Source: an uncultured Alphaproteobacteria bacterium
GTDB lineage: Bacteria; Pseudomonadota; Alphaproteobacteria; Geminicoccales; Geminicoccaceae
Assembly (NCBI GenBank): GCA_937926445.1
Contig: CALBAK010000031.1
Span: 32,906 to 96,905 of the forward strand
DNA length: 64,000 nt
Direction: 5' to 3'
In this document: piece after piece, positions 9,889-18,566 of the stretch
Layout: every line of letters begins with the position of its first letter
Position numbering within the stretch: position 1 is the first letter of the stretch
Notes under the pieces: generated by a model
The model's database searches: none
What the model was told of the DNA's origin: nothing
What the model saw: the letters and a program-made list of their open reading frames with translations, nothing else
Program-made: the position numbers and the translations under genes

Positions 9889-10481
9889 CGCGTCGTCGGG
9901 CTCCGGTCCCGGCGGGGGATGGTGTGGTTCTCGGCGTCGCACGACACCGGCGAGGCGCTCCTCGGTTCCACGTTTTCGGCGGCGAGCACGAGCGCGTGCA
10001 GCTTCGCGCGCGCTCGGGCGAGCCGGCTCGTGACGGTGCCGACCGGGATCTCCAAGAGTTCGGCGGCTTCCTTGTAGGAGATGCCGTCGTCGGAGATGCC
10101 GTCGACGCAGACCGCGACCAGCACGAGCCGTTGCTCGGCGGCCAGCGAGTCGAGGGCGGACCCTAGCCGGCTCAGGACGATCCGGGTCGGGCCGTCGCGC
10201 CGACCTCCGGCGCCGGCGAGCTCGAAAGCTTCTTCCACCGGCACTTCCTGGAGGCGGTTGCGGCTCTGTCGGCAGCGGTCGAGCCGACGGTTCTGCAGGC
10301 TGCGGAACAGCCAGCCGTCGAGCCCGCTCCCGGGCGTGAAGCTCGCGGCGGCGGAAAGCGCCCATTCGCAGGCGTCCTGGACGAGATCGTCGGCCTCCTC
10401 GACCGAGCGGGTGAGCGCGCGGGCGAAGCGCCGCAGGCGGGGCAGCATCGCCACGAGCTGGTCCGTGAAGGTCGGATCCAC
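9882..10481 (-). CDS. ECF-type RNA polymerase sigma factor
   Basis: A 199-residue sigma-70 family protein. The start GTG 10481-10479 has GGAGG five bases upstream. Region 2 spans residues about 8-75 (LPRLRRFARALTRSVEEADD, DLVQDACEWAL, DGWLFRSLQNRRLDRCRQ). Region 4 is at about 115-170 (SLAAEQRLVLVAVCVDGIS ... SYKEAAELLEIPVGTVTSR). It lacks regions 1 and 3, as ECF factors do. It overlaps the anti-sigma gene start and is divergent from a subtilase gene, an arrangement suggesting that one signal controls the protease. The linker before region 4 is somewhat long. The target promoter was not identified. Confidence 0.92.
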   Translation of the reverse strand: MDPTFTDQLVAMLPRLRRFARALTRSVEEADDLVQDACEWALSAAASFTPGSGLDGWLFRSLQNRRLDRCRQSRNRLQEVPVEEAFELAGAGGRRDGPTRIVLSRLGSALDSLAAEQRLVLVAVCVDGISDDGISYKEAAELLEIPVGTVTSRLARARAKLHALVLAAENVEPRSASPVSCDAENHTIPRRDRSPTTRC

Positions 10482-10625
10482 GCGAACCTCCGCTCGTTCC
10501 TCCCCCACGCCGCGACAACGGCCGACCGGCCCCGCTATTCCCGGCGGCCACGGCGAACGTTGGGGAAAAAGCGTAGGAGGCCGAAACGCGCCCGCCGACC
10601 GTTCTCGGCCGCGGAGCGCGTCGGT
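10482..10625. promoter_or_regulatory. divergent control region between ECF sigma gene and subtilase gene
   Basis: About 144 bp separates the sigma-factor start from the first ATG on the other strand. It must contain the promoters for both units. I see GAACGTT followed by an A-rich patch at 10555-10571 but no convincing ECF-type -35/-10 pair, and GGAAC-like sequences near 10490-10500 are too close to the sigma start codon to call. Purpose inferred from position only. Confidence 0.3.
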
Positions 10626-12139
10626 ATGCAACGGGGAGTCCGCCCGCGAGGAGACCGTCCCTCGAGCTTCGCCCGGCGTTCGTCGCCCTGATCGCGGCGT
10701 GCCTGCTGCTCGCCCCGCTCGCCCCGACCTCGTTCTGGACCGAAGCGGTCGCCCGGGCCGACGACGACGATGACGACGGCGGCCCGTCGGGCGACGGCTC
10801 CTCGGGCGGGGGAAGCTCGAGTGGCGGATCCTCCGGCGGCGGGAGCTCTTCGGGTGGCGGTTCGTCGGGGGGCGGCGGGAGTTCCGGTGGGGAAACGCCG
10901 GGCGGTGGTGGCGGGACCCCCGACGACGATGACGACGACCGCGGCGAGGACGACGGTGGGGACGACGACAGTGGCCAGAGCGGTGGGCGGGACGATCGTG
11001 ACGATCGTCGGGACCGGCGCGATCGCGACGACGACGGGCGCTCCGGTCTCGGCCGGCTGCGCGACTTCCTGTTCGGGCGCAGCGATCCGCCGGGGGATCG
11101 CGAGGACCGCTTCCGGCCGGGCGAGATCCTGGCGGTCGATCTCCCTGGCGAGGCGCGCGGCCGGCTGATCCGGCTGGGTTTCGAGATCCTCGAACAGCGC
11201 CGGCTCGCCGCCCTCGGGGTCACGGTCACCCGGCTCGCTCCGCCGAATGGTCGGCCGCTTCTCGAGGCCCTGGCGCTCGCCCGCGCGGCCGATCCCGCGA
11301 CGGTCTTCGACCTCAACCATCTCTACCGCGGGTTACTGTGCGAGGGATGCTGGGCGAGCGCGGCGGCGACACTCCGGCTCGCACCGCAGCGCTGCCGGGT
11401 ACGAACGCGGCTGGGCCTGCTCGACACGGCGGTCGACACGAGCCACCCCGCGCTCGCCCGGGCGCGGATCCGCACGCGCGGTTTCGTGACCGACGGGATC
11501 ACCGCTGCCGTCCCCGACCACGGTACGGCCGTGGCCTCGCTCCTGGTCGGCACGCCGATCGGGCTGTTGCCGGAGGCCGAGCTGCTCGTGGCCGAGATCT
11601 TCGGCCGCGGCTCGGCCGCGGCGGAGGCCGATGCGCTCGCGCTCGCTTCGGGGCTCGACTGGCTGGTGCAGGGCGGTGTGCGGATCGTCGACGCCTCGCT
11701 CGCCGGGCCGGCCAACCGGCTGGTCGAGCTCGCGGTCTATTCGGCCGGGAGGCGCGGGGTGGTGCTCGTGGCGGCAGCCGGCAACGGTGGGCCCGCGGCA
11801 CCGCCGGCCTATCCCGCGGCCATCGACGGGGTGATCGCGGTGACCGCGGTGGACCAGCGGCTGGAACCCTGGCGCAAGGCCAATCGTGGCGCCTACATCG
11901 TTTTCGCGGCACCGGGGGTCGACGTGCCCGTGGCGGCGCCGGGCGGTGGGCTGCGGCCGGCGAGCGGGACGTCCTTCGCGGCACCCTTCGTGACCGCGGC
12001 GCTCGCGGCCACGGCCGCCGGTCGCGACCTCCGCGCGGCCTTCACGATTCTGGCTGCCAAGGCCCGCGACCTCGGTGCGCCGGGCCCCGACCCGGTCTTC
12101 GGCCACGGTCTGGTTCAGGCGGTGGGCTGCCGCTCGTGA
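10626..12139 (+). CDS. S8 (subtilisin-like) serine peptidase with low-complexity N-terminal region; start/frame unresolved
   Basis: The protease domain is complete: catalytic Asp in LGLLDTAVDTSHP, His in DHGTAVASLLVG, oxyanion Asn in VLVAAAGNGGPAAP, Ser in ASGTSFAAPFVTAAL. Before it come FDLNHLYRGLLC and a Gly/Ser- then Asp/Arg-rich stretch. The frame is open from 10577 but has no ATG, GTG or TTG before 11486, inside the protease domain. An ATG at 10626 in another frame gives MQRGVRPRGDRPSSFARR, which would join the hydrophobic LIAACLLLAPLAP into a good signal peptide if one base were added at about 10655-10685. CTG at 10688 is the alternative. Probably secreted. Divergent from the sigma/anti-sigma pair; the last 25 bp overlap the opposing gene. 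Confidence 0.75.
10757..11041 (+). repeat. low-complexity tract encoding Gly/Ser-rich then Asp/Arg-rich linker
   Basis: In the frame of the subtilase this stretch reads DDDDDDGG, then repeated GGGSS/SGG units, then DDDDDDRGEDDGGDDD and RDDRDDRRDRRDRDDD. It lies between the signal-like segment and the pro-region. It is a repetitive coding region rather than an independent element and is prone to length variation and assembly error. Confidence 0.7.
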
Positions 12140-13110
12140 GCCGCCGGGACCGTCTCCCCGGCCGGCAGCGAAGCCCGCTCCGGCTCGGCGAGCAGCCGCT
12201 CGAGCCGGTCGTGGGCGACCCGGAAGGCGGCGTGGCGGTCGAGCACGCGGGCGAGTTCGCGCAGCGCCGGGACGAGGGTGGCGAGGAGCGCGAGCGTGGC
12301 GGCCACGGTACCGGGCGAGGCCGGTGGTCCGGGTCGCACGCCCGCGGCTAGCAGGACGAGCGCGGCGACCGCGAGCCCGCGCAGGAGATCGGGCGGGGCG
12401 AACAGGCAGGCGGCGGCTCGTCCATGGCGGGCGGCGAGCCGGGCGGTGCGTGCCTCCTCCCGCGCGAGGGACTCCACCGCCGCCTCGGGCGGACTCTCGC
12501 CGGCGAGCCGGCCGGCCAGAAGCCGGCCCGTGCGCGCGGCGGTCCGCCCACGGGCCCGGCGGAGTGCCGCGACCGCGGCGAGCAGACCTGGCCGCAGGGC
12601 CGCGGCGGCAGCCGCCACCAGGAGGAGAAGTGCGGCCAGGAGGAGCCCGATCCGCCCGTCGACCGGGAAGGCCGCCGCGATACAGGCCACGACCAACAGG
12701 CCTTTCGAGACCAGCCGCGGCAGACCACGCCCGGGCCAGGCGCGCAGGGCCTGGAGCTCGCCCGAGAAGCGGGCGAGCAGGCGACCGAGGCGGCCGGCGC
12801 CGCCCTCGCCGGGTCGGGCTAGGAGATGCTCGAGGAGTCGGCCGCGGACGGCGGCGGCGTAGAGCACACCGAGCCGCTCGGCGCGGCCGCGCTCGGCGAT
12901 CTTGACCGCAGCCGTGGCGGCAGCGGCGAGAACGCGCTGACTCGCGAGCAAGACGACCTCGGCCGTAGCGCCGCCGGGAAGGCCGCGATCGACCGCACGG
13001 CGCAGCAGGAGCACGCCCGCGACCGTGGCGGCGGCACGGGTGAGCCCGAGGAGGAGGAGGCCGCCGAACAGCGGCCGCCGCTCGTCCGCGAGGAGCGGTG
13101 GCAGGCTCAT
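12115..13110 (-). CDS. ABC-exporter-like transmembrane domain protein lacking an ATPase domain
   Basis: A 331-residue protein with hydrophobic segments near residues 14-36, 45-70, 130-150, 152-175 and 245-290. The order resembles a type IV ABC exporter membrane domain, with intracellular loops GGAGRLGRLLARFSGELQAL and a typical end VAHDRLERLLAEP that usually precedes the nucleotide-binding domain. That domain is absent: the protein stops about 15 residues later and no ATPase gene follows. The start overlaps the stop of the upstream NTPase gene by 4 bp (ATGA). It could be a remnant, or the membrane half of a split transporter. Function unknown. Confidence 0.6.
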   Translation of the reverse strand: MSLPPLLADERRPLFGGLLLLGLTRAAATVAGVLLLRRAVDRGLPGGATAEVVLLASQRVLAAAATAAVKIAERGRAERLGVLYAAAVRGRLLEHLLARPGEGGAGRLGRLLARFSGELQALRAWPGRGLPRLVSKGLLVVACIAAAFPVDGRIGLLLAALLLLVAAAAAALRPGLLAAVAALRRARGRTAARTGRLLAGRLAGESPPEAAVESLAREEARTARLAARHGRAAACLFAPPDLLRGLAVAALVLLAAGVRPGPPASPGTVAATLALLATLVPALRELARVLDRHAAFRVAHDRLERLLAEPERASLPAGETVPAAHERQPTA

Positions 13111-14168
13111 GCCGCGCTCTCGAGGAGCGCCGGGCCCGAGAGCAGCCGCTCGAGGATGCCGGGTCGAGCGAGCTCCTGCCGGCCGAGCACGGGCCGCGCG
13201 GTGGCCCGGGCGGCCTCGCGGCGGGCGAGCGGCGAGCGGGTCAAGAGGCCCGTCACCGCGGCGACCGGCAGGCCGAGCGCCTCGAGCTCGCGCACCCCGG
13301 TGGCAGCTCCCATCGCGTCACCGGCCGCGAACAGCACCGTGTCGACCCGCTCTGCGAAGGTCTTGGAAGCAGCGAGCATGGCGGTCTCGCGCTGGTAGAG
13401 CCCGTCCGCCACCTCGAGTACGGCGACCTCGGCGCCGGCTGCGACCAGGGCGTCGAGCAGGGTCGTGAAGGTCTCCTCGAGGGCGGGCCCGTCGAGCAGG
13501 AAGGTGCTGGCGTGGCCCACGTCGCCGAAGTCGAGGGCGGCGGTGGCACCGGCGTCGACCATGAGGGCGCGGTCGCCCGGGGCGCCCGTGCCGGTGACCT
13601 TGGCGGCACCGACCGCGACGCCCGAGAGGACTAGGCCGCGCACGAGATGGGCGGCAGCGGTGGTCTTGCCGGCGTTCATGCTGGTTCCGAGTACGGCGAT
13701 CGTCGGGATGCGGCGCAGTGCGCGCGGCGGATGGATGCGGAAATCGGCTAGGTTGAGGGGCCGACCGCTCCCGTCCGCCACGAGCCCGAGCGCCTCGAGG
13801 CGGGTCGGCTCGCCCATCCGCTCGCAACGGCTCTCGACCCGCCCGCACAGGCCGCCCGCGGCGACGAGATGGCAGGGACCGATGCCCACGGGCAGATAGG
13901 CCTCGAACTGGTCGGGGGCGTAGCGGTTGCCGGCGGCGAGCAGAAGCTCGTCGCCCGGGAAGAGGGTCGAGGGCCGGCCGCTCGCGAGCTGGAGGTTTTT
14001 GTGCTGGCCGGGCTCGACCACCCGGCAGAGCACCAGATCGCCGGCCATCGGCCGGGTGCCGCCCGTGAGCAGCAGGCGGGCCTGGTCGAGGGCGACGCGG
14101 CGGGTGGTGAAGGCGCGCTTAGCCTGCGCGAGGCGCGCCGGCTCGAGCGGTCGACGGTCGATGCTCAT
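13107..14168 (-). CDS. P-loop NTPase, DUF1611/dethiobiotin-synthetase-like
   Basis: A 353-residue cytosolic protein. Residues 1-150 form an unrecognised N-terminal domain (TRRVALDQARLLLTGGTRP, GDLVLCRVVEPGQHKNLQL). A P-loop follows: TIAVLGTSMNAGKTTAAAHL at about residues 163-182, with the Lys-Thr-Thr seen in MobB, dethiobiotin synthetase and DUF1611 proteins. AAKVTGTGAPGDR and AVLEVADGLYQRET resemble the switch and acidic regions of that superfamily. The nucleotide-binding fold is clear but the reaction is not. It is translationally coupled to the ABC-like membrane protein that follows, so the two probably act together. Confidence 0.6.
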   Translation of the reverse strand: MSIDRRPLEPARLAQAKRAFTTRRVALDQARLLLTGGTRPMAGDLVLCRVVEPGQHKNLQLASGRPSTLFPGDELLLAAGNRYAPDQFEAYLPVGIGPCHLVAAGGLCGRVESRCERMGEPTRLEALGLVADGSGRPLNLADFRIHPPRALRRIPTIAVLGTSMNAGKTTAAAHLVRGLVLSGVAVGAAKVTGTGAPGDRALMVDAGATAALDFGDVGHASTFLLDGPALEETFTTLLDALVAAGAEVAVLEVADGLYQRETAMLAASKTFAERVDTVLFAAGDAMGAATGVRELEALGLPVAAVTGLLTRSPLARREAARATARPVLGRQELARPGILERLLSGPALLESAA

Positions 14169-14231
14169 CCGATCCTCCCTCGGGTCGAGGCCGCAGCTGG
14201 CGGCCGAGGGAGGAACGGGCCAGCGGGGCCG

Positions 14232-15455
14232 CTATTCCTGGGCGGGCCTCGGCGTCGGCCCGGCGGCGAGCAGGCCGCGGCGCGCTTCGGCCAAAAGCGC
14301 CGGCAACGGCAGGAGTGCGACGACCGCGAGTGCAAGCAGCGAGCTCCAAGGATCGCCGATCGGTCCCAGCCGCTGCTCGAACAGGACCTGGGCGTAGACC
14401 AGGAGCACGTGCCAGACGAACACCGGAAGCGGGTGGCGGCCCATGATCACGAGCAGCGGATGGCCCCAGAGCGACCGCAGAAAGCGCGCGGTACGGCGGG
14501 CGAGCGGGCTCGCCGCGCGCGGGCCGGCGACGAGGAGCCAGGCCACGACGTAGAGGGTGGCGGCGAAGGCGATCGGAAAGACGGGGCCGAGTTCGCCGCG
14601 CCGCTCGAAGGCCTGGATACGGGCGAACATCTCCGGGCTCGGCAGGCCGGCGCTGATCGCGATCCGCCAGAGTGCGAGCACGGCGAGCACGAAGAGCGCC
14701 GCCTTCAGGAGCTCGGTGCGCTCGGGCCGCAAGAGCCGCTCGGGCTCGAGCCGACCGCTCGCCGCGGCGGCACCGAGCAAGAGGCCGCTTACGAACAGGA
14801 GCTGCCAGGCGAGCGGGTTGAAGTGGCTGCGCAGGACGAGATCGGTTTCGCCATACCGGAGGAGCGCCTCGACCGTGGCGACGACGGGCAAATGGCCACC
14901 CATCTGGACGAACTGCCAGAGAGCGACACTGCCGGCGGCGACGAGCCAGGCCCGACCGCTCAGCGCCAGGTGGAGGAGGAGGGGGGCGAGCGCGAGGTAG
15001 AAGACGTATTGCGGCAGAATGTCGAGATAGGTGGGCTGGTAGAGGAGGGCGGCGCCCGCGAGCGCATAGGCCCAACCGTCATCGTAGAGCAGACCGAGAA
15101 AGCGGCCCCACGCCGGCCGGGTGTCGTCGAGCAGGCGGATCGCGAGCACGATCGCGGTGAGCAGCGCCAGGTGCCAGGCGTAGACGACGGCGGTCCGCCG
15201 CCACAGCCGCTCGCGGACCGGCCGCGGACCGCGCTCGAGCTGTTGACGTCCGTAGACCAGACCGACCATCAGGCCGGCCATGAAGATGAAGCCTTGCGCC
15301 GAGGTGACGAAGCCGAGCTCGCCGAAATGGAACCGGGCGAGCAGGAAGCCCTGCTCGAACCAGAGATGGTTCCAGGTCATGAACAGGATCAGGAATCCGC
15401 GCAGACCATCGAGCACCGGCATCCGCCGCACGGCGCCGTCCCCCTCTCGTGCCAT
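14232..15455 (-). CDS. opgC: OpgC-family membrane acyltransferase
   Basis: A 407-residue protein with about ten membrane helices. It fits the OpgC/acyltransferase-3 fold: LDGLRGFLILFMTWNHLWF near the start (conserved Arg and His), FTSAQGFIFMAGLMVGLVYGR as TSAQGFIFMAGLMVGLVYG, DDGWAYALAGAALLYQPTY, FLDILPQYVFYL-like DILPQYVFYLALAP, and a late GRHPLPVFVWHVLLVYAQ. OpgC proteins succinylate periplasmic glucans. The start ATG 15455 directly abuts GGGAGG, which is closer than usual; ATG 15422 is possible. It is divergent from the SGNH hydrolase gene with only 28 bp between start codons. Confidence 0.85.
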   Translation of the reverse strand: MAREGDGAVRRMPVLDGLRGFLILFMTWNHLWFEQGFLLARFHFGELGFVTSAQGFIFMAGLMVGLVYGRQQLERGPRPVRERLWRRTAVVYAWHLALLTAIVLAIRLLDDTRPAWGRFLGLLYDDGWAYALAGAALLYQPTYLDILPQYVFYLALAPLLLHLALSGRAWLVAAGSVALWQFVQMGGHLPVVATVEALLRYGETDLVLRSHFNPLAWQLLFVSGLLLGAAAASGRLEPERLLRPERTELLKAALFVLAVLALWRIAISAGLPSPEMFARIQAFERRGELGPVFPIAFAATLYVVAWLLVAGPRAASPLARRTARFLRSLWGHPLLVIMGRHPLPVFVWHVLLVYAQVLFEQRLGPIGDPWSSLLALAVVALLPLPALLAEARRGLLAAGPTPRPAQE

Positions 15456-15483
15456 CCTCCCGGGGTGAAGTGGATATCGACTC

Positions 15484-16308
15484 TTGCGGTTCGACGACCC
15501 CTTCATTGACAAACGGAAAGGTCGTGGGCGGGAACCCCACCCCGGACGCGGCCCCGCTCTGCATCGTGCGGCGTTCGGGCTTCTCGCACTGCTCGAGGCG
15601 ATCGCCCAGGCGCGCGCCGGCAGCTGCCCGCCCTTGCCCGAGGTCTGGCGACCCGCGCCACCCGCCGCCGTCGTGCGCGAGCTCGCCGAGGCGGAGGAGC
15701 TGCGGATCGTCGCGCTCGGCTCCTCCAGCACCGAGGGAACCGGGGCGAGCCGACCGGAAAACGCTTGGCCGGCACGGCTCGAAGCGATCCTCGAGGCGCG
15801 CTTTCCGGGAAGGCGAGTGGACGTCGTCAATCGCGGCAGGGGCGGCGAGACGGCGGCCGACAATCTGGCCCGGCTCGAGCGCGACGTGATCGCGCTCGGC
15901 CCCGATGTCGTGATCTGGCAGGTCGGCACCAACGATGCCTTGAAGGAACTCGAACCGCGCGAGGTGGCGGCCCGGGTGCGCGAGGGGATCCGCCGGCTGC
16001 GGGAGCTCGGGATCGCGGTGATCCTCATGGACTCGCAATGGTTGCCCGACGGCGTCCGCGACAGCCGACTCGAGCGGATGGGGGCGGTGCTCGCGGGTCT
16101 GGCGGTGGAGGAAGGTGTGGCACTCTTTCCCCGACACGAGCTCATGGAGGCGCTCGCCGCGCGCGGCCTCATGGCACCCGGGGAGCTCGTAGGCCCGGAC
16201 GGGCTGCACATGACCGACGAGTCCTACCGTTGCATCGCCGAGCGCCTGGCCGATCTCTTCCCGCCCGGCCTCGCGGGCGAGGAGGCTGTCGCTCACGGCC
16301 GCCGATAG
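15484..16308 (+). CDS. SGNH/GDSL-family hydrolase
   Basis: A 274-residue protein with all four SGNH blocks: LRIVALGSSSTEGTG (nucleophile Ser, about residues 72-86), NRGRGGETAADN (Gly block), WQVGTNDALKE (Asn block) and VGPDGLHMTDESY (catalytic Asp/His near residue 240). A hydrophobic stretch HRAAFGLLALLEAIAQARAG before it suggests export. The start is uncertain; TTG 15484 is the only candidate that leaves the export signal in frame, and no good ribosome-binding site is visible. It is likely an esterase or deacetylase of cell-envelope glycans or lipids, consistent with the divergent OpgC acyltransferase next door. Substrate unknown. Confidence 0.85.
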   Translation: MRFDDPFIDKRKGRGREPHPGRGPALHRAAFGLLALLEAIAQARAGSCPPLPEVWRPAPPAAVVRELAEAEELRIVALGSSSTEGTGASRPENAWPARLEAILEARFPGRRVDVVNRGRGGETAADNLARLERDVIALGPDVVIWQVGTNDALKELEPREVAARVREGIRRLRELGIAVILMDSQWLPDGVRDSRLERMGAVLAGLAVEEGVALFPRHELMEALAARGLMAPGELVGPDGLHMTDESYRCIAERLADLFPPGLAGEEAVAHGRR

Positions 16309-17052
16309 GACGCCTCGGCCGCTCGGGAAGCGACGCAATCGCCGCTCAGGAACCGACGTACTCGAAGGCGTGCCTCGAGAGCCGGCCGGCCCCGAGGCCG
16401 CCGTCAACGGCTCGACGAACGCCCGCACGTCGATGCTCGCGGCCGTGCGGCCGGTGAGGCTCGGCCGGCCGACCGCGGTCCGCGCGCGGGTCGCGACCGG
16501 GATCTGGCGCTCGCTCGCATCGCCTGCGCGCGCTACCGCAGGGGTGCCGGCCGATCGGAGGCGGTCACCGGCTCCATCGCCAAGCGGCCGGGAAACAGCC
16601 ATCGGTTGCAGCCGGCTCCTGTCCTGATCGAAGCCGTCTCGTCGATCCGCTGCGGCCAGAGCCGGTGCTCGCCATGCAGCTGTCGCCCGAGGATCGGCCG
16701 GACCTCGGCCTCGGACTCGGCCGTGACGGCGGACGTGAGCGCAGCGCGGGATCCGGTCCGCGGCGCAGCGTCGCCTCCGGACTCGGCCTCCGCCGGGTCT
16801 CGGCTGCGCTCGCCTGGAGGGACCCGCCTGGTCCGGTTTTTGTCGATTTCGGCCGCTTCGCCTCGGCCCGAGCGGGCCCGCGCCCCCCGGGCGCCTTCGC
16901 GATCTCGCGGGCGGTGAAGCGGCGGCCTGCGACGATCGTCGGCGGAAACGTTACCGCCGCCGGCTGCCGCGCGGGAAGCGCGCCGGCGGCTTGCGCCCGG
17001 GCCGCGAGGGGCTAGCCTCGGGCAGGGGGCTGGGCCGCGCGGGAGGGGAACG
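16309..17052. other. 744-bp gap without a supportable gene
   Basis: No open frame here has convincing protein character. On the minus strand two short stretches have better-balanced composition (VRPILGRQLHGEHRLWPQRI at about 16640-16700, and SIDVRAFVEPLTAASG then HAFEYVGS ending at about 16350), but they lie in different frames separated by stops. This could be a decayed gene or chance. The glpK promoter must lie in the last part. Confidence 0.4.
16956..16990. other. large GC-rich inverted repeat upstream of glpK
   Basis: GCCGCCGGC (16956-16964) pairs perfectly with GCCGGCGGC (16982-16990). An inner GCGC/GCGC stem closes a GGGAA loop. It lies about 60 bp before the glpK start and has no T-run, so it is not a standard terminator. 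It could be a leader hairpin or an operator; the function is not evident. Confidence 0.35.
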
Positions 17053-18561
17053 GTGAGCCGGGCACGGCACATCCTGGCGATCGACCAGGGCACGACCAGC
17101 ACGCGCGCCATCCTCTTCGATCCCGAGGGAAGGCCGCTCGCCTCCGCGCGGCGCGAGCTCCAACAGCTCTACCCGGCCGACGGTTGGGTGGAGCACGACC
17201 CCGAGCACATCTGGGCCGACACGCTCGCGGTCTGCCGCGAAGCCATGGAGACGGGCGGCCTGGGCGCGCGTGATCTGGCCGCGATCGGCATCACCAACCA
17301 GCGCGAGACCACGATCTTGTGGGAGCACTCCACCGGCCGGCCGGTCCACAATGCGATCGTCTGGCAGGACCGCCGCACCGCTCCCTTGTGCCGCGCGCTC
17401 GAGGCCGAGGGGCTCGACCTTTCGATCCGCGAGCGCACCGGGCTCGTCGTCGACCCCTATTTCTCGGCCACCAAGCTCGCCTGGCTGTTGGACCACGTTC
17501 CCGGTGCCCGGGCGGCCGCCGAGCGTGGCGAACTCGCCTTCGGTACGGTCGATTCGTTTCTCCTCTGGCGGCTCACGGGCGGGGCGGTGCACGCTACGGA
17601 TGCGAGCAACGCCGCGCGGACCATGCTGTTCGACATACGGAAGCAGGAATGGGACGAGGAGCTTCTCGAACGACTGCGGATCCCGCCCGCGATCCTGCCG
17701 CGCGTCGTCGATTGCGCGGGCGAGCTCGGCGCGACGCCGGCCGGCCTGTTCGGGGCGCCAGTGCCGATCACCGGGATGGCGGGCGACCAGCAGGCGGCGA
17801 CCTTCGGCCAGGCCTGCCTCGAGCCCGGGACCATGAAGAGCACTTACGGCACCGGCTGCTTCGCCCTACTCGTCACGGGCCGCGAGCTCGTGCCGTCGCG
17901 CAACCGACTGCTCGCGACCGTGGCCTGGCGGCTCGACGGGGCGGTCACGTATGCGCTCGAGGGTAGCATCTTCGTGGCCGGGGCCGCCGTGCAGTGGGTC
18001 CGCGACGGTCTGAAGGCGATCGCGCACGCCCGCGAATCGGAGGCGCTCGCCCGCTCGGTGCCGGATACGGGCGGGGTCTACATGGTGCCCGCCTTCACCG
18101 GCCTCGGAGCCCCCTGGTGGGATCCGGACGCGCGCGGGGCGATTTTGGGCCTCACGCGCGACAGCACCGCGGCCCACATCGTCCGCGCCGCGCTCGAGGC
18201 GGTCTGCTACCAGACCCACGATCTGATGACGGCGATGGCGGACGATCTCGCGGGCCGTGGGCTCGCCCTGCCCGAGGCTCCCTTGCGGGTGGACGGCGGG
18301 ATGGTCGCCAACGACTGGCTCTGCCAGTACCTCGCGGACGTGCTCGACCGGCCGGTCGACCGACCGGCGGTGATCGAGACCACGGCCGCCGGGGCTGCCC
18401 GGCTCGCGGCCCTCGGGGCCGGGCTCGTGCCCTCCCTCGAGGCGCTGGCGGCGGGCTGGCGGGCCGAGCGGAGCTTCCACCCGAGCATCGATCCCGGCCT
18501 GCGCGCGGCCCGGCTCGCCGGTTGGCGAGCGGCCGTCGAGCGGGTCCGCTCGGGCCGTTGA
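17053..18561 (+). CDS. glpK: glycerol kinase
   Basis: A 502-residue FGGY kinase that phosphorylates glycerol to sn-glycerol 3-phosphate. Diagnostic segments are [17 protein letters not shown] (phosphate loop, residues 6-22), [19 protein letters not shown] (glycerol-binding Arg-Glu), [11 protein letters not shown], the catalytic Asp region [19 protein letters not shown] and [13 protein letters not shown], and the C-terminal FGGY signature with [19 protein letters not shown]. It starts at GTG 17053 behind GGGAGGGGAAC. Full length with no lesions. It is followed almost immediately by an endonuclease/phosphatase-like gene. No glpF or glpD is nearby. Confidence 0.97.
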   Translation: MSRARHILAIDQGTTSTRAILFDPEGRPLASARRELQQLYPADGWVEHDPEHIWADTLAVCREAMETGGLGARDLAAIGITNQRETTILWEHSTGRPVHNAIVWQDRRTAPLCRALEAEGLDLSIRERTGLVVDPYFSATKLAWLLDHVPGARAAAERGELAFGTVDSFLLWRLTGGAVHATDASNAARTMLFDIRKQEWDEELLERLRIPPAILPRVVDCAGELGATPAGLFGAPVPITGMAGDQQAATFGQACLEPGTMKSTYGTGCFALLVTGRELVPSRNRLLATVAWRLDGAVTYALEGSIFVAGAAVQWVRDGLKAIAHARESEALARSVPDTGGVYMVPAFTGLGAPWWDPDARGAILGLTRDSTAAHIVRAALEAVCYQTHDLMTAMADDLAGRGLALPEAPLRVDGGMVANDWLCQYLADVLDRPVDRPAVIETTAAGAARLAALGAGLVPSLEALAAGWRAERSFHPSIDPGLRAARLAGWRAAVERVRSGR

Positions 18562-18566
18562 ACCCG

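Noticed and set aside
16956..16990. Terminator or riboswitch before glpK
   Set aside because: No T-run and no conserved riboswitch core that I recognise; listed only as an inverted repeat.
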